Shown: positions 1-10,228, counted from the stretch's first letter. The stretch is 37,881 bases of DNA from Pseudomonadales bacterium (GCA_022827905.1 JAJEIQ010000060.1:1-37881); one strand, 5' to 3'. Notes: generated by a model not told the origin, from the letters alone. Numbers and translations are program-made.

Positions 1-53
1 GCGTCCTCGAACACCGCCATCCTCCTGTCCTGGTTGACCTGAACAATGCCCAT
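1..53 (-). CDS. Transposase N-terminus, cut by window edge
   Basis: The reverse strand from 53 to 1 opens with ATG and reads MGIVQVNQDRRMAVFEDA before the window ends. This opening resembles the start of ISNCY (IS1202-like) transposases, where a short beta-like opening precedes a helix-turn-helix. Only about 18 residues are visible, so the family call rests on that resemblance and on the IS-like upstream DNA. It could be another small DNA-binding protein. The upstream 100 bp holds no other gene. Confidence 0.4.
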   Translation of the reverse strand, partial: MGIVQVNQDRRMAVFED

Positions 54-150
54 CGCCGCTCCCAAACCGATGAAGTTCGGGGCAGTCTGCAACCGGACAG
101 TTCATGTGTTACAAGACCGGACAATTTATTTGTTCTCAACACCGATGCCC
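1..150 (-). mobile_element. End of an insertion sequence (probable ISNCY/IS1202-like)
   Basis: Upstream of the truncated transposase start, the block CGGACA occurs twice about 30 bp apart (near 93 and 117), seen on the element strand as two copies of a TGTCCGGT motif. Paired TGTCCGGT-like motifs near an end are typical of this class of element. The outer boundary must lie between about 133 and the stop of the next gene at 161. The local sequence is more AT-rich than the flanking genes. The other end lies outside the window, so target duplication cannot be tested. Confidence 0.4.
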
Positions 151-160
151 GCCGAGCGGT

Positions 161-1654
161 TTACTCGATTGATGCAAGCGCCCTGCGAAGCTCAACCATC
201 GCCAGCGTGTCCTGCTTGCAGTAGGCGCGTAGCGCTTCAAACGTTTGTTTGCGTTCCGCCGCCTCGGCGTTCTTCAGCGCCAGGGCGTAGTGGGCTGCTG
301 CGGTCTGTCCATCGGCGATGGCGAGATCCTCGTAACCCGCGCCGGGCACCATCGCCGGGAGTACGCGCTTGATCGAGAACGAGCCGCGGAACTCGGGATG
401 GTAGTAGCTGCTGCGCACGACCGGGAGCAGGTCGAATAGACGCGCCTTGATTGCGGCGAGTGCCGCTGCGTGTTCCGGCACGGCGTCTATGAGGTCCTGC
501 AGCACCCGTCCCTCATAGGGGGAGTAGGTGCAGATACTGCCTTCCCGCCCGAGGGCGTCGATCAGCCGCTCCGCGATCTGTGGCCGAGGGTCGTCGCTGC
601 CTTCGTGCAGATAGTCGATGTGCTCCGTCGGTTGTCCGTCGCGCTCGACGTGAACGGAGAACAAAAAGGGGATCGCATCATACGTCCGGGTGCCAGCGAA
701 GCGCGGGATGGCCGGGGCGAAGGTCTCGAAGTCCAGGTAGTGCAGGGGCGTCTCCATCCGCGCAAGCTGCTGTTGGACGTCGCCGTGAACGATGTCTCGG
801 CCCCCGCGCACCGCCCGCCGAATGACTTGCTGCAAATCGCTAAGCGGAAAATCCTCCGGGATGTCACGAATCTCATCGATGCCCTGCGCTTCGAGTTCCG
901 CCCGGCGGGCAGGACCCAGCCAAGGCAACTCGCCGATGCCGTGTTCGGGTTGCGCCAAGTCCTTGGTGCAATGCGCAAGGAACGGGCAGTCGTACGGCGA
1001 AGTGCAGTGCTCGCCGGGGCTGATGTTCGGCGCCTTCGACTTGCCCAACATGGCTTGCATCTCGGACACCTGCGCGCCGATGGCGTCATGGAGCGCTGTC
1101 GCGTCATCCATCACCGGATGCATCTGAAACAACTCGCTAAGGTCGAGTTCACCGCCGTCATAGACGTAGTCCCGATTGAGGGTGAGCACGCCGGCCTCCC
1201 GCACGTCCAGCCCGGCACCCCGCAGCACCCAGAGCTGCACGGCGGCATCAAGAACAAAGTGCTCCTTGAGCTTGGTGGTGGATTTGACCTCGACCAGCCC
1301 CCAGCCGCCCTCGGGCAACTGTTCGAGCACATCGACGCGAACCAGCACCCCCTGATGCCTGAACGCCGGCTCAAACAAGGTTGGGGCCGACCCAGACGCC
1401 AGAATCCGGCGTGTTTCCTCAAGCGCCTCATCGATGTGTCGGTAATCGTGCGCCACCAAGTGCCCACCCGGATACCGCTCACAGGCCAGCTCGCCCACTT
1501 CGTGCCCCGTGTCGAACACCGCCTGCAACGCATCGTCAGGTTCGCCAGCCAAGTCACGGTCATAGGTCTCATACCAGAGCCGCAGATGGCACTGGGACCC
1601 AGACATGAAGCGGGATTTTGAGAGGGATGGATTGGGTGTCGCTGGCTTGATCAT
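161..1654 (-). CDS. DUF2779 protein: Cas4-like PD-(D/E)XK nuclease fused to a DEDD exonuclease-like domain
   Basis: A 497-residue protein of the DUF2779 family. The N-terminal half has the PD-(D/E)XK layout: D108 followed by E122-V-K124. C22 together with C217, C223 and C229 gives the one-plus-three cysteine spacing of Cas4/AddB-type 4Fe-4S nucleases. From about residue 305 a second domain begins with LDFET (D308, E310) and ends with a YCKQDT motif, as expected for an RNase H-fold DEDD exonuclease. Family knowledge supports nuclease folds, but the cellular role is unproven; DNA repair or defence is inference. The gene starts 54 bp after ilvA on the same strand and stops just before an IS end. 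A later in-frame start at MSGSQC would remove part of the domain, so the first ATG is preferred. Confidence 0.82.
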   Translation of the reverse strand: MIKPATPNPSLSKSRFMSGSQCHLRLWYETYDRDLAGEPDDALQAVFDTGHEVGELACERYPGGHLVAHDYRHIDEALEETRRILASGSAPTLFEPAFRHQGVLVRVDVLEQLPEGGWGLVEVKSTTKLKEHFVLDAAVQLWVLRGAGLDVREAGVLTLNRDYVYDGGELDLSELFQMHPVMDDATALHDAIGAQVSEMQAMLGKSKAPNISPGEHCTSPYDCPFLAHCTKDLAQPEHGIGELPWLGPARRAELEAQGIDEIRDIPEDFPLSDLQQVIRRAVRGGRDIVHGDVQQQLARMETPLHYLDFETFAPAIPRFAGTRTYDAIPFLFSVHVERDGQPTEHIDYLHEGSDDPRPQIAERLIDALGREGSICTYSPYEGRVLQDLIDAVPEHAAALAAIKARLFDLLPVVRSSYYHPEFRGSFSIKRVLPAMVPGAGYEDLAIADGQTAAAHYALALKNAEAAERKQTFEALRAYCKQDTLAMVELRRALASIE

Positions 1655-1708
1655 TGGAGGAATGGAAGGGCTATCTCACATTGAATCCCGGAGCCCGAGG
1701 GCGAAGCC

Positions 1709-3244
1709 CTACCGCAAAAACAGCTCGTAGGCCGGGTTCCCGGTCTCCTCCCAGTAGCGGTAGCCGATCCGGTCCAGGTAGCCGGACAGGGCGCTGCGCT
1801 CCTCCGGCCCGGCTTCGAATCCGGCCAGCACCCGGCCCCAGGCGGAGCCGTGGTTGCGGTAGTGGAACATGGTGATGTTCCAATGGCTGCCCAGGCCCTC
1901 GAGGAATTCGAGCAGGGCGCCGGGGCGTTCCGGGAACTCGAAGCGGTACAGCAGCTCCGGCTTGGCGCGGAAGGCGTGGCCGCCGACCATGTGCCGCACG
2001 TGCAGCTTGGCGGTTTCGTTGTCGGTCATGTCCACCACCGGATAGCCCGCTGCGGCCAGGCGCCCGGTCACCGCCGCCCGGTCGTCGGCGGATGCCACTT
2101 GCAGGCCCACGAAGATGTGCGCCCGGTCTGCGTCGGCAAAGCGGTAGTTGAACTCCGTGACCCCGTGGGAGCCGAGGGCGCCGCAAAAGCGCCGGAAGCT
2201 GCCGGCCTGCTCATCGATGGTGACGCCGAGCACCACTTCCCGCTGCTCACCCACTTCGGCCCGTTCGGAGATGTGGCGCAGCCGGTCGAAATTGACGTTG
2301 GCGCCGCTGATGATCGCCACGCAGCGGCGCTTCCTGCCCCGCGGGGCCGGTAGGTGCCCGGACTCGACAGCCTTCTTGAGGCCGGCGACCGCCAAGGCGC
2401 CGGCGGGTTCCGCCACCGAGCGGGCGTCGTCGAATACGTCCTTGACCGCGCCGCAAATTTCATCGGTGGAGACCGTCACCACGTCATCGACGCAGTCGCG
2501 GGCGATCTTGAACGGCAGCCGGCCAATCTGCGCCACCGACACCCCTTCCGCAAAGCGGTCGAGGGTCTTGAGCGGCAGGCGCACCCGGCGGCCGGCGGCC
2601 AGCGCCGCTTGCAGGCAGGCGGAGCCCTCCGCCTCCACGCCGATCACCCGGGTGGCGGGCCGCAAGTACTTGATGTAGGCGCCGATTCCGGCGATCAGGC
2701 CGCCGCCGCCCACCGGCACGAACACCGCGTCGGCGTCCGGGCACTGGTTCATGATCTCCACGCCGACGGTGCCTTGGCCGGCAATCACCTGGGCATCGTC
2801 GTAGGGGTGGACCAGCACCCGGCCCTCGGCTTGGGCCAGCGCCCGCGCCTTGGCGGCGGCCTCGTCGTAGCCGTCGCCGTGCAGAATGACCTCCGCGCCG
2901 AGGTCGCGCACCGCCTGCACCTTGATGGACGGCGTGTTGCGGCCCATCACCACCTGGGCATGGATTTGCAGTTCGCGGGCGGCGAAGGCGACGCCTTGGG
3001 CGTGGTTGCCCGCGGAGGACGCCACCACCCCTTTGGCCCGCTCGCGGGCGGAGAGCTGGGCCATCTTGTTGTAGGCGCCGCGCAGCTTGAAGGAGAAGAT
3101 GGGTTGCAGGTCTTCCCGCTTCAACAGCACATCGAAGCCGCGGCCCAATCGCTCGGAAATGCCCTTTGCGTATTGCAAAGGGGTTTCATTCGCGACATCG
3201 TACACGCGGGCGGCGAGGATTTTCTTGACGTAGGGCTCCAACAT
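1709..3244 (-). CDS. ilvA: Biosynthetic threonine ammonia-lyase
   Basis: Deaminates L-threonine to 2-oxobutanoate, the first committed step of isoleucine synthesis, in the cytoplasm. At 511 residues it has the length of the long biosynthetic form. The PLP lysine sits in [11 protein letters not shown] near residue 52, the glycine-rich phosphate-binding loop [12 protein letters not shown] lies near residue 180, and the last 180 residues hold two ACT-like regulatory halves that bind isoleucine and valine in the family. This separates it from the short catabolic TdcB. The gene is divergent from rpiA, with only 39 bp between the starts. The stop codon overlaps a small AGGGC-GAA-GCCCT hairpin (1698-1710), which may help end transcription, though no T-run follows. 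Confidence 0.96.
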   Translation of the reverse strand: MLEPYVKKILAARVYDVANETPLQYAKGISERLGRGFDVLLKREDLQPIFSFKLRGAYNKMAQLSARERAKGVVASSAGNHAQGVAFAARELQIHAQVVMGRNTPSIKVQAVRDLGAEVILHGDGYDEAAAKARALAQAEGRVLVHPYDDAQVIAGQGTVGVEIMNQCPDADAVFVPVGGGGLIAGIGAYIKYLRPATRVIGVEAEGSACLQAALAAGRRVRLPLKTLDRFAEGVSVAQIGRLPFKIARDCVDDVVTVSTDEICGAVKDVFDDARSVAEPAGALAVAGLKKAVESGHLPAPRGRKRRCVAIISGANVNFDRLRHISERAEVGEQREVVLGVTIDEQAGSFRRFCGALGSHGVTEFNYRFADADRAHIFVGLQVASADDRAAVTGRLAAAGYPVVDMTDNETAKLHVRHMVGGHAFRAKPELLYRFEFPERPGALLEFLEGLGSHWNITMFHYRNHGSAWGRVLAGFEAGPEERSALSGYLDRIGYRYWEETGNPAYELFLR

Positions 3245-3283
3245 GGCAGATCGGCCGGCAAATTAGGGCGAGGGGGTGAGAGT

Positions 3284-3949
3284 ATGGCGCAAGCAGCGCT
3301 GAAACGCAGTGCGGCGGAAGCGGCGCTGGCCTACATCGAGCCGCGCCTGTCGCCGAAGACGGTGGTCGGCGTCGGCACCGGCAGCACCGCTGACTGCTTC
3401 ATCGACGCCTTGGCGGCGGTCAAGCACAAGTTCGACGCCGCCGTGTCCAGCAGCGAGGCGAGCGCCGAACGCCTGCGCGGCCACGGCGTTCAGGTCATCG
3501 ACCTGAACGCCGCGCCGTCGGTGGCCGTCTACGTGGACGGTGCCGACGAGGTGGACCCGGGCCGCTGCCTGACCAAGGGCGGCGGCGGCGCCTTGACCCG
3601 GGAAAAGATCGTCGCCGCCTCGGCGGACGAGTTCGTCTGCATCGTGGACGATTCCAAGATGGTTGCGCGCCTAGGGGGCTACCCCCTGCCCGTGGAAGTC
3701 GTCCCCATGGCCCGCGGGCTGGTGGCCAGGGCGCTGGTGGGGCTTGGCGGCGAGCCGGAGTGGCGCCAAGGCTTCACCACCGACAACGGCAACCTCATCC
3801 TCGATGTCCACGGCTTGGACATCGCCGATCCCGCTGCCCTGGAGCGGGAGATCAACAACATCGTCGGCGTGGTCTGCAACGGGCTGTTCGCCGCCAACCG
3901 AGCCGATCTGGTCTTGGTGGCTGACGCGGAAGGGGTGCGCCAGCTTTGA
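3284..3949 (+). CDS. rpiA: Ribose-5-phosphate isomerase A
   Basis: Interconverts ribose 5-phosphate and ribulose 5-phosphate in the non-oxidative pentose phosphate pathway. The 221-residue product carries the family motifs VGVGTGST (phosphate binding), DGADEVD with catalytic-site acidic residues, and [11 protein letters not shown]. The frame is open far upstream, antisense to ilvA, but the ATG at 3284 follows an AGGGGGTGAG ribosome-binding site and matches the family start [14 protein letters not shown]. The stop overlaps the TTG start of the next gene as TTGA, indicating translational coupling. The divergent pairing with ilvA is common in Gammaproteobacteria. Confidence 0.96.
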   Translation: MAQAALKRSAAEAALAYIEPRLSPKTVVGVGTGSTADCFIDALAAVKHKFDAAVSSSEASAERLRGHGVQVIDLNAAPSVAVYVDGADEVDPGRCLTKGGGGALTREKIVAASADEFVCIVDDSKMVARLGGYPLPVEVVPMARGLVARALVGLGGEPEWRQGFTTDNGNLILDVHGLDIADPAALEREINNIVGVVCNGLFAANRADLVLVADAEGVRQL

Positions 3950-4659
3950 AAGTGTTGGTGCTCCAGCACGTCGATGCGGAGCACCCGGGCACCTTCCGGG
4001 ACTGCTTTCGCGAGGACGGCGTGCATTGGGACGTGGTCCACCTCGACCAAGGCGACCGGATTCCCAAGCTGGCCGCCTACGATTGCATGCTGGTCATGGG
4101 CGGGCCCCAGGATGTCTGGGAGGAGGACGCCCACCCCTGGCTGGTGCCGGAGAAGGCGGCCATCCGGCAATTCGTGACCGAGATGCAGCGGCCCTTCCTT
4201 GGCATCTGCCTAGGCCACCAACTGCTGGCGGACGCGCTCGGCGGAACGGTGGCGCCGGGCACCCCTGAAGTGGGCGTCATGACCATCGCGCGGACCCCGG
4301 CGGGCCAAGCGGATGCGCTGCTGAGCGGTCTGCCCGACCCCATGACCGTGCTCCAGTGGCACGGCGCGGAAGTCTCCGAGCTGCCCGCCAATGCCACGCT
4401 GCTGGCCAGCTCCGCCGATTGCCGCGTGCAGGCCTTTCGAGTGGGACCGCACGCCTACGGACTTCAGTGCCATGTGGAAGTGGGCGCGGACATGGTGGAC
4501 GAATGGGCCGCCATTCCAGCCTACGCGGAGTCATTGCGTCGTGCTCTCGGCGACGATGGGCTGGCGCACTTGCAGCGCGATGTCCGCAGGCGGCAAAGCG
4601 CCTTCCGCACCGATGCCCGAATGTTGTACCGCAACCTTCGGCGGCTGGTTGCGCGTTAG
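3946..4659 (+). CDS. Type 1 glutamine amidotransferase (GMP synthase-like)
   Basis: A stand-alone class I glutamine amidotransferase of 237 residues. The nucleophile C88 lies in FLGICLGHQ and the His-Glu pair of the triad is H176/E178 in QCHVE. An N-terminal MGGPQ segment matches the oxyanion-side glycines. Such proteins hydrolyse glutamine or gamma-glutamyl compounds; the acceptor here cannot be read from sequence. Translation starts at TTG overlapping the rpiA stop, with no better in-frame start, so it is probably co-transcribed with rpiA. Its stop overlaps the stop of the convergent FAD oxidase by 4 bp. Confidence 0.88.
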   Translation: MKVLVLQHVDAEHPGTFRDCFREDGVHWDVVHLDQGDRIPKLAAYDCMLVMGGPQDVWEEDAHPWLVPEKAAIRQFVTEMQRPFLGICLGHQLLADALGGTVAPGTPEVGVMTIARTPAGQADALLSGLPDPMTVLQWHGAEVSELPANATLLASSADCRVQAFRVGPHAYGLQCHVEVGADMVDEWAAIPAYAESLRRALGDDGLAHLQRDVRRRQSAFRTDARMLYRNLRRLVAR

Positions 4660-6053
4660 AGCAGCTTGCCTGGGTTCATTACCCCGTTGGGGTCGAACAC
4701 GCGCTTGAGGCCGCGCATCAGCGCCACTTCCTCGGCGGAGCGGCTGTAGCCGAGAAAGTCCCGCTTGAGCAGGCCCACGCCGTGCTCGGCGGAGATGCTG
4801 CCGCCGTGCTTGGCCACCAGCTCGAACAGCGCCGGGCTGACCTCGTGGCAGCGTTCGAGGAACGGGGCCGCTTGCCAATCCGCCGGCTTTAGGATGTTCA
4901 GGTGCAGGTTGCCGTCGCCGATGTGGCCGTACCAGCACACCTCGAACTCGGGGTAGGCGGTGCCGATCAGGGCGTCCGCGGCCTCCAGGAAGGCCGGCAT
5001 GTCGCTCACTGGCACCGAAATGTCGTTCTTGTACGGGGTTTGCGGCGCGATGCTCTCGGAGATCCCTTCGCGAAGCGCCCAGAGCTTGGCCGCCTGGGCA
5101 TCGCTCTGGCTGAGCACGCCGTCCAGCGCCCAGCCGCTGTCCAGGCAACGCTCAAACGCTCGGCTGGCCGCTTCCAAGGCGGATTCGTCGAACTCCAGCA
5201 GCGCGTAGAAGGGGCAGGCCTCGCCCAGGGGCGGGTGCAGCTCCCGCGCCGTGCGCACCTTGGCCAGGGCCAGGTCGGAGAAGAACTCGAAGGCAGACAG
5301 CGGCGCCTGCTGCTGAAAGACGTCCAGCACCGGCGGCAACGCGCTGAACTCGGGACAGCCGAGCACCATCACCCGTTGCGGTTCCGGCGGGGCGGTCAGG
5401 CGCACATCCGCCTCCACCACCAGGCCCAAGGTGCCCTCGGAGCCGATGACCAGATGCCGGAAATCGTAGCCCGTGGCGTTCTTGACCAAGCCGTTGTTGC
5501 AGCGCAGCACGTCGCCGGCGCCGGTCACCAGCGTCAGCCCGGCGATCCAATCGCGGGTGAGGCCGTAGCGGATCACCCGGATGCCGCCGGCGTTGGTGGC
5601 GATGTTGCCGCCAATCTGGCTGGAGCCGGAGGAGGCGAAGTCCACCGGATAGAACAGCCCGCGCTCTTCGGCGAAGGCCTGCAGGGCCCCCGTCACGACG
5701 CCCGCCTCGCAGCGCACCAGCCGCTCGGCAGGCTTGAAGTCGAGGATGCGGTTCATGCGGTCGAACGACACCACCACCTCGCCGTGCTCGGCCACCGCCC
5801 CGCCGGAAAGCCCCGTGCGCCCGCCCGAAGGCACCAGCTTCAGCGGCTCCGCGTTGGCCAATCGCACCAGCGCCACCACCTCATCGACAGTCTTCGGGAA
5901 CACCACGGCGCTCGGCGCCGCCCGGTAGGCAGTGGTGCTGTCGCGGCCCCAGTGGGCCAGATCGGCGGGCACCCGGGTGAGCCGTTCCGGCGGGAAGAGG
6001 GCGGCGAGGGCGTCTGCCACGGCGTCAGTCCCGGGGCCGGCTTGCGAGGGCAT
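4656..6053 (-). CDS. FAD-linked oxidase, probable D-2-hydroxyglutarate dehydrogenase
   Basis: A 465-residue flavoprotein of the VAO/GlcD type. The N-terminal FAD-binding part contains PSGGRTGLSGGA and SSGSSQIGGNIATNAGG, which cradle the FAD pyrophosphate. The C-terminal FAD-oxidase domain has HIGDGNLHLNI and SAEHGVGLLKRDFLG, motifs shared by D-2-hydroxyglutarate, D-lactate and glycolate dehydrogenases. In pseudomonads a D2HGDH sits close to serA, rpiA and ilvA and clears D-2-hydroxyglutarate made by SerA; the nearby rpiA/ilvA favours this reading, but serA is not in view. The frame extends 30 codons upstream; the ATG at 6053 (MPSQAGPG) is preferred. It overlaps the preceding hydrolase by 29 bp. 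Confidence 0.85.
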   Translation of the reverse strand: MPSQAGPGTDAVADALAALFPPERLTRVPADLAHWGRDSTTAYRAAPSAVVFPKTVDEVVALVRLANAEPLKLVPSGGRTGLSGGAVAEHGEVVVSFDRMNRILDFKPAERLVRCEAGVVTGALQAFAEERGLFYPVDFASSGSSQIGGNIATNAGGIRVIRYGLTRDWIAGLTLVTGAGDVLRCNNGLVKNATGYDFRHLVIGSEGTLGLVVEADVRLTAPPEPQRVMVLGCPEFSALPPVLDVFQQQAPLSAFEFFSDLALAKVRTARELHPPLGEACPFYALLEFDESALEAASRAFERCLDSGWALDGVLSQSDAQAAKLWALREGISESIAPQTPYKNDISVPVSDMPAFLEAADALIGTAYPEFEVCWYGHIGDGNLHLNILKPADWQAAPFLERCHEVSPALFELVAKHGGSISAEHGVGLLKRDFLGYSRSAEEVALMRGLKRVFDPNGVMNPGKLL

Positions 6054-7011
6054 TGCAGCGCTCCCGCCGGGCCTCTGGCGCGCCCCATGCACAGCGCTCG
6101 TCCAACCACCGCCACATGGCTTCGCGCACCGCCGGCGCTTCATTGACCAAGTGGTGCCGGGCGGCGGGCAGGCGCAGTACCTCGGGGCTGAACAGGCGCT
6201 CCAGCACCCTGAGGTTATATCGCCAGCCCACGGTCCGATCGGCTGTCCCTTGGATGATCCTGGGACGTACCTGGGGCATCGGCGGGTAGCGCTCGAAGCG
6301 CCGCATCCATTCGACCATGGCCGTCACCCACTGCACCGGCAGCACCTTGGCCTGCAGGGGATCGCGCTTCAGCAGATGCACGAAGTCGGCGTTCTCCGCA
6401 TTCTTGCGGAAGGTTCGGGGACGCTCGCTGACCGTGTGCCGGGCGATCTGCCAGACCACTTGGTTCAGGGGCCAGTAGGCCGGACGCACCAAGGGCGCGA
6501 TGAGCAGGATCTCGCCGAAGCGCTCCGCGCCGTGCTGGACGATGTGTTCCATGATGACCGATGCGCCCATGCTCTGGCCCGCCAGGTGCCAAGGCGCCGG
6601 CAAGCCCTCGGCGGCTTCGAGCGCTGCCGCCAGGACCGCCTCGTAGGCGTCAAAGCTGGCGATGGTCGCCACCGGCCCGCTGGACAGCCCGTGCCCCGGC
6701 TGGTCGAAGGCAAACACGGCAAGGCCAGCGCCCAGCAGGTACTCGATCAGGTGGCCGTAGAGGCCCACGTGGTCGTAGTAGCCGTGGCAGACGATGACCG
6801 TGCCCCGGGGATTGGCCGGCACGAAGGCCTGGGCGGCGATGCGTTTGCCATCCACGGCCAGCCAGCCCATTCGGTGGGTGCGCCCGCTGCCCTTGGCGCA
6901 GTCGGTCAATTGGTAGAAGTTCAGGTAGGCGGCCAACTCCGCCGCGGGCGGCGCATCCTGCCCCCAGGGCGGCAAGGCCGCTCGCAGCCTTGGCGGCTCA
7001 AACGGCCTCAA
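6025..7011 (-). CDS. Alpha/beta hydrolase (serine aminopeptidase/lysophospholipase-like)
   Basis: A 328-residue cytosolic alpha/beta hydrolase. The oxyanion segment is VCHGYYDH, the nucleophile S147 lies in the elbow GQSMGAS, D258 is in QGTADRT, and H286 or H287 in ARHHLVNE completes the triad. The HGYYDH and [11 protein letters not shown] blocks resemble the monoacylglycerol lipase/lysophospholipase group, but substrate is unknown. No ATG precedes the conserved N-terminal block AALPPWGQ; the TTG at 7011, overlapping the pgk stop by 14 bp, is the most likely start. A later ATG (MGWLAVDG) would drop about 48 residues. Position in the tkt-pgk run suggests co-transcription. Confidence 0.8.
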   Translation of the reverse strand: MRPFEPPRLRAALPPWGQDAPPAAELAAYLNFYQLTDCAKGSGRTHRMGWLAVDGKRIAAQAFVPANPRGTVIVCHGYYDHVGLYGHLIEYLLGAGLAVFAFDQPGHGLSSGPVATIASFDAYEAVLAAALEAAEGLPAPWHLAGQSMGASVIMEHIVQHGAERFGEILLIAPLVRPAYWPLNQVVWQIARHTVSERPRTFRKNAENADFVHLLKRDPLQAKVLPVQWVTAMVEWMRRFERYPPMPQVRPRIIQGTADRTVGWRYNLRVLERLFSPEVLRLPAARHHLVNEAPAVREAMWRWLDERCAWGAPEARRERCNALASRPRD

Positions 7012-8155
7012 GAACCGCCACCCCGGGCAGCGATTTGCCTTCCACGAATTCGAGAAAGGCGCCGCCGCCGGTGGAGATGCAGGAAATGCCGTCGCGCACG
7101 CCGTACTTGTCGATGGCGGCCAGGGTGTCGCCGCCGCCGGCGATGGAGAAGGCATTGGATTCGGCGATGCCTTCGGCGATGTGCCGGGTGCCTTCGCCGA
7201 ACTGGTCAAACTCGAACACGCCCACCGGCCCGTTCCACAGGATGGTGCCCGCATCCGCCAGCCGGGCCTTGAAGCGCCGGGCGGTTTCCGGGCCGATGTC
7301 CAGGATCGCCTCATCGTCCGCCACCTCGTCGTTGAGGCGCAGCACCGCCCGTTCGTCCGGCCCCGGCCGCCTGCCCACCATCCAGTCCACGGGCGTGGGC
7401 ACCTCGACCTTGCCCGCCACCTGCAAGGCGTCGTCCACGAGGCCGGCCTCATGCAGGGAGGCGCCGATCGGCAGGCCGCGGGCGGCGGCGAAGGTGTTGG
7501 CAATGCCGCCGCCGACGATGATGCAGTCGGCCAAGGCCGCCAAACTGTCCAGGACGTGGAGCTTGGTGGACACCTTGGCGCCGCCGACGATGGCCACCAA
7601 GGGCCGGGCGGGGTTCTCCAAGGCGCGGGACAGCGAGTCGAGCTCGCTAGCCAGCAGCGGCCCAGCGCAGGCGAGCGGCGCATGGCGGGCGACGCTCTCG
7701 GTGGAGGCCTGGGCGCGGTGGGCGACGGCAAAGGCGTCCATGACGAAGATGTCCCCAAGGCTCGCCAAGCGCTCGGCCAAGGCGTCGTCGTTGGCCTTCT
7801 CTCCAACGAGGAACCGCGTGTTCTCCAGCAGCGCAATGGGTTCGTCGGCTGCGGCAGCGGCTTCGATGCTGGGCAGCAGGGGCACGCTTCGGCCCAGCAA
7901 CTCCCCAAGCCGCGCAGCCACCGGCGCCAGCGAGAAGGCCGCATCGAACTGGCCTTCCTGAGGACGGCCTAGATGGGATAGGACGATGATCCGGGCCCCG
8001 CGCTCAAGCGCCATCCGCAGGGTCGGCAGCGCCGCCAGGATGCGGGCGTCGCTGGCCACCACGCCCTCCCGAACGGGCACATTCAAGTCCTCGCGAATCA
8101 GCAGGCGCTTGCCCGCCAACTCCAGATCTTGCATGCGTTTGAACTTGGGCACCAC
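6998..8155 (-). CDS. pgk: Phosphoglycerate kinase
   Basis: Transfers phosphate from 1,3-bisphosphoglycerate to ADP in glycolysis (reverse in gluconeogenesis). The family signature [12 protein letters not shown] lies at the N-terminus; SHLGRP, the hinge region [12 protein letters not shown], and the C-terminal nucleotide-binding GGGDTLAAI and [10 protein letters not shown] are all present. Length (385) is normal. A GTG at 8155 gives a short leader before MQDLELAGK, matching the leader seen in other gammaproteobacterial Pgk; an ATG at 8134 is the alternative. Neither has a strong ribosome-binding site. It lies 12 bp after tkt. The gap gene that usually separates tkt and pgk is absent here. Confidence 0.96.
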   Translation of the reverse strand: MVPKFKRMQDLELAGKRLLIREDLNVPVREGVVASDARILAALPTLRMALERGARIIVLSHLGRPQEGQFDAAFSLAPVAARLGELLGRSVPLLPSIEAAAAADEPIALLENTRFLVGEKANDDALAERLASLGDIFVMDAFAVAHRAQASTESVARHAPLACAGPLLASELDSLSRALENPARPLVAIVGGAKVSTKLHVLDSLAALADCIIVGGGIANTFAAARGLPIGASLHEAGLVDDALQVAGKVEVPTPVDWMVGRRPGPDERAVLRLNDEVADDEAILDIGPETARRFKARLADAGTILWNGPVGVFEFDQFGEGTRHIAEGIAESNAFSIAGGGDTLAAIDKYGVRDGISCISTGGGAFLEFVEGKSLPGVAVLEAV

Positions 8156-8167
8156 GGATTGGCCAGT

Positions 8168-10171
8168 TCAACCGCCAAGGTTGCGCCGCTGGGCTGATTC
8201 GACGGTTCGTTCGACGGTGGCCACCAAGTTCTCCGCCGTCATGCCCAGCGCCGCCATGGCTTCATCGCCCGGTGCCGACAGGCCAAAGCGGTCGATGCCG
8301 AGCACGTCGCCGTCCAAGCCGACGAATCGCCGCCAGTAATCCGGGTGCCCGGCCTCCACGGCGATGCGAACCCGGGCTTCGCGCGGAATCACCGCCTCCT
8401 GATAGTCGGCATCCTGGGCCAGGAAGACATCAACGCTCGGCATGGACACCACCCGAACGCTTAAGCCCCGCTCAGCCAAATCGGCTTGGGCGGCCATCGC
8501 CAACGCCACTTCCGAGCCCGTGGCGATCAGCACCGCATCCAGCGCGCCAGGTTCCGCCTTGAGCACGTAGCCGCCGCGGCGAATGTTGGCGAAGGCCGAG
8601 GGATCCCGGGGCTGGCAGCCGGTCTTCTGGCGGGTGAACACCAGCGCGGTCGGCCCGTCGCGCCGCGCCGCCGCATGTTCCCAGGCGAAGGCCGACTCCA
8701 CCGTGTCGCAGGGCCGCCAAGTGGAGAGGTTGGGCGTGGTGCGCAGGTTCGTGAGCTGCTCGACGGGCTGGTGGGTGGGCCCGTCCTCGCCGAGGGCCGG
8801 CGAGTCGTGGGTGTAAACGAAGATGTTGGGCAGGCCCATCAGCGCCGCCAGCCGAACGGCGTTGCGGGCGTATTCCATGAACACCAGGAAAGTGCCGGTG
8901 AACGGCCGCAGGCCGCCGTGCAGGCACATGCCGTTGGCGAGGGCCGTCATGCCGAACTCGCGCACGCCGAAGCTTAGGTAGCGATGCGCCTCGGCATCCC
9001 GCCACTTGGTGTTGTTGGAGCCGGTCATGTCCGCCGAACCGCCGAAGAACTCCGGCAACTGCGGCGCCAAGGCCTCCAGGCACAACTGCGACGACTGGCG
9101 CGTCGCCAAGGCCTTCGATTCCGCTTGGGCGCTTTCCGCCAAGGCCTTTAGCCCTTCGTCCCAGCCCTCGGGAAAGTGCCCGGTCATGCGCCGTTCAAAC
9201 TCCGCCGCCAGGGCCGGATGCGCCGTGCGGTAGGCGTCCAAGCGGCTCTGCCATTCCGCTTGGGCCGCAGCGCCGCGCGCCGCTTGGCTCCACTCTTGGT
9301 AGATGGCATCGGGAATCTCAAACGGCGGGTGCGCCCAGCCGAGGGACGCCCGCGCTGCCGCCACTTCGTCCTCGCCCAAGGCCGCGCCATGCACGGCGGC
9401 GGTGCCTTGCTTGTTGGGCGCCCCGAAGCCGATGACGGTCTTGACGCAGACCAAGGTCGGACGGCCATCGCTCAACACGGCGTTGGCCAAGGCCGTGTCG
9501 ATGTCGTGGGCATCATGCCCGTCCACGCCCCGAATCACCCGCCAGCCGTAGCTCTCAAAACGCGCCGGGACGTCCTCGGTGAACCACTCCGCAACGTCGC
9601 CGTCGATGGAGATGCCGTTGTCGTCATAGAGGCAGATCAGCTTGCCCAAGCCCAGGGTGCCGGCCAACGAGGCCACTTCGTGGGAGATGCCCTCCATCAG
9701 GCAGCCGTCGCCCACCATCACCCAGGTTCGGTGATCGACCACTTCGTGGCCGGGCCGGTTGAACTCCGCCGCCAGCCGCGCCTCCGCCAGCGCCATGCCC
9801 ACGGCATTGGCAAAACCCTGCCCAAGCGGCCCGGTGGTGGTTTCAACGCCCGGGCACTCGCCGTACTCGGGATGCCCGGCGGTCTTGGAGTGCAGTTGGC
9901 GAAAGGCCCTGAGATCGTCCATCGACACCGCATAGCCGCTCAGGTGCAGCAGGCTGTACAGCAGCATGGAGCCGTGCCCATTGGAGAGCACGAACCGGTC
10001 CCGATCCCACCAATCCGGATCCTCGGGATTGTGCCGCAACTGGTTGCGCCACAGCGCCTCGGCCACATCGGCCAGCCCCATCGGCGCTCCCGGATGCCCG
10101 GAGCGGGCCTGTTGAACGGCGTCCATGGACAGGGCGCGGATGGCATTGGCCCTTTCGGTGCGTGATGGCAT
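8168..10171 (-). CDS. tkt: Transketolase
   Basis: Thiamine-diphosphate enzyme that moves two-carbon ketol units between sugar phosphates, linking glycolysis and the pentose phosphate pathway. The 667-residue product starts [16 protein letters not shown]. It has [11 protein letters not shown] near the N-terminus, the ThDP/Mg motif beginning GDGCLMEG, the central pyrimidine-binding block around [14 protein letters not shown], and [11 protein letters not shown]. The frame runs about 77 codons further upstream through the repeat region, but the ATG at 10171 matches the family start. It heads the run tkt-pgk-hydrolase-oxidase and is divergent from metK. Confidence 0.96.
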   Translation of the reverse strand: MPSRTERANAIRALSMDAVQQARSGHPGAPMGLADVAEALWRNQLRHNPEDPDWWDRDRFVLSNGHGSMLLYSLLHLSGYAVSMDDLRAFRQLHSKTAGHPEYGECPGVETTTGPLGQGFANAVGMALAEARLAAEFNRPGHEVVDHRTWVMVGDGCLMEGISHEVASLAGTLGLGKLICLYDDNGISIDGDVAEWFTEDVPARFESYGWRVIRGVDGHDAHDIDTALANAVLSDGRPTLVCVKTVIGFGAPNKQGTAAVHGAALGEDEVAAARASLGWAHPPFEIPDAIYQEWSQAARGAAAQAEWQSRLDAYRTAHPALAAEFERRMTGHFPEGWDEGLKALAESAQAESKALATRQSSQLCLEALAPQLPEFFGGSADMTGSNNTKWRDAEAHRYLSFGVREFGMTALANGMCLHGGLRPFTGTFLVFMEYARNAVRLAALMGLPNIFVYTHDSPALGEDGPTHQPVEQLTNLRTTPNLSTWRPCDTVESAFAWEHAAARRDGPTALVFTRQKTGCQPRDPSAFANIRRGGYVLKAEPGALDAVLIATGSEVALAMAAQADLAERGLSVRVVSMPSVDVFLAQDADYQEAVIPREARVRIAVEAGHPDYWRRFVGLDGDVLGIDRFGLSAPGDEAMAALGMTAENLVATVERTVESAQRRNLGG

Positions 10172-10199
10172 GGCAGGTGATCCGAAGTGGAATGGGCGC

Positions 10200-10228
10200 A
10201 TTTTCATTGACAGAGCGCACCGAGGCAA
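10200..10228 (-). promoter_or_regulatory. Possible sigma-70 promoter for tkt
   Basis: On the minus strand TTGCCT (10223-10228) and GAAAAT (10200-10205) are separated by exactly 17 bp, each matching four of six consensus positions, about 30-55 bp upstream of the tkt start. This is pattern matching only. Confidence 0.3.

Noticed and set aside
470-1621. 383-residue plus-strand frame opposite the DUF2779 gene
   Set aside because: No recognisable domain, and the opposing frame carries a complete set of nuclease motifs.
2354-3283. Long open upstream extension of rpiA (531-residue frame)
   Set aside because: It is antisense to ilvA; high-GC codon bias keeps the opposite frame open. The ATG at 3284 has the ribosome-binding site.
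7012-7944. Extension of the alpha/beta hydrolase frame through pgk
   Set aside because: The stretch is a low-complexity shadow of pgk in another frame, rich in Pro, Ser and Arg, with no family similarity.
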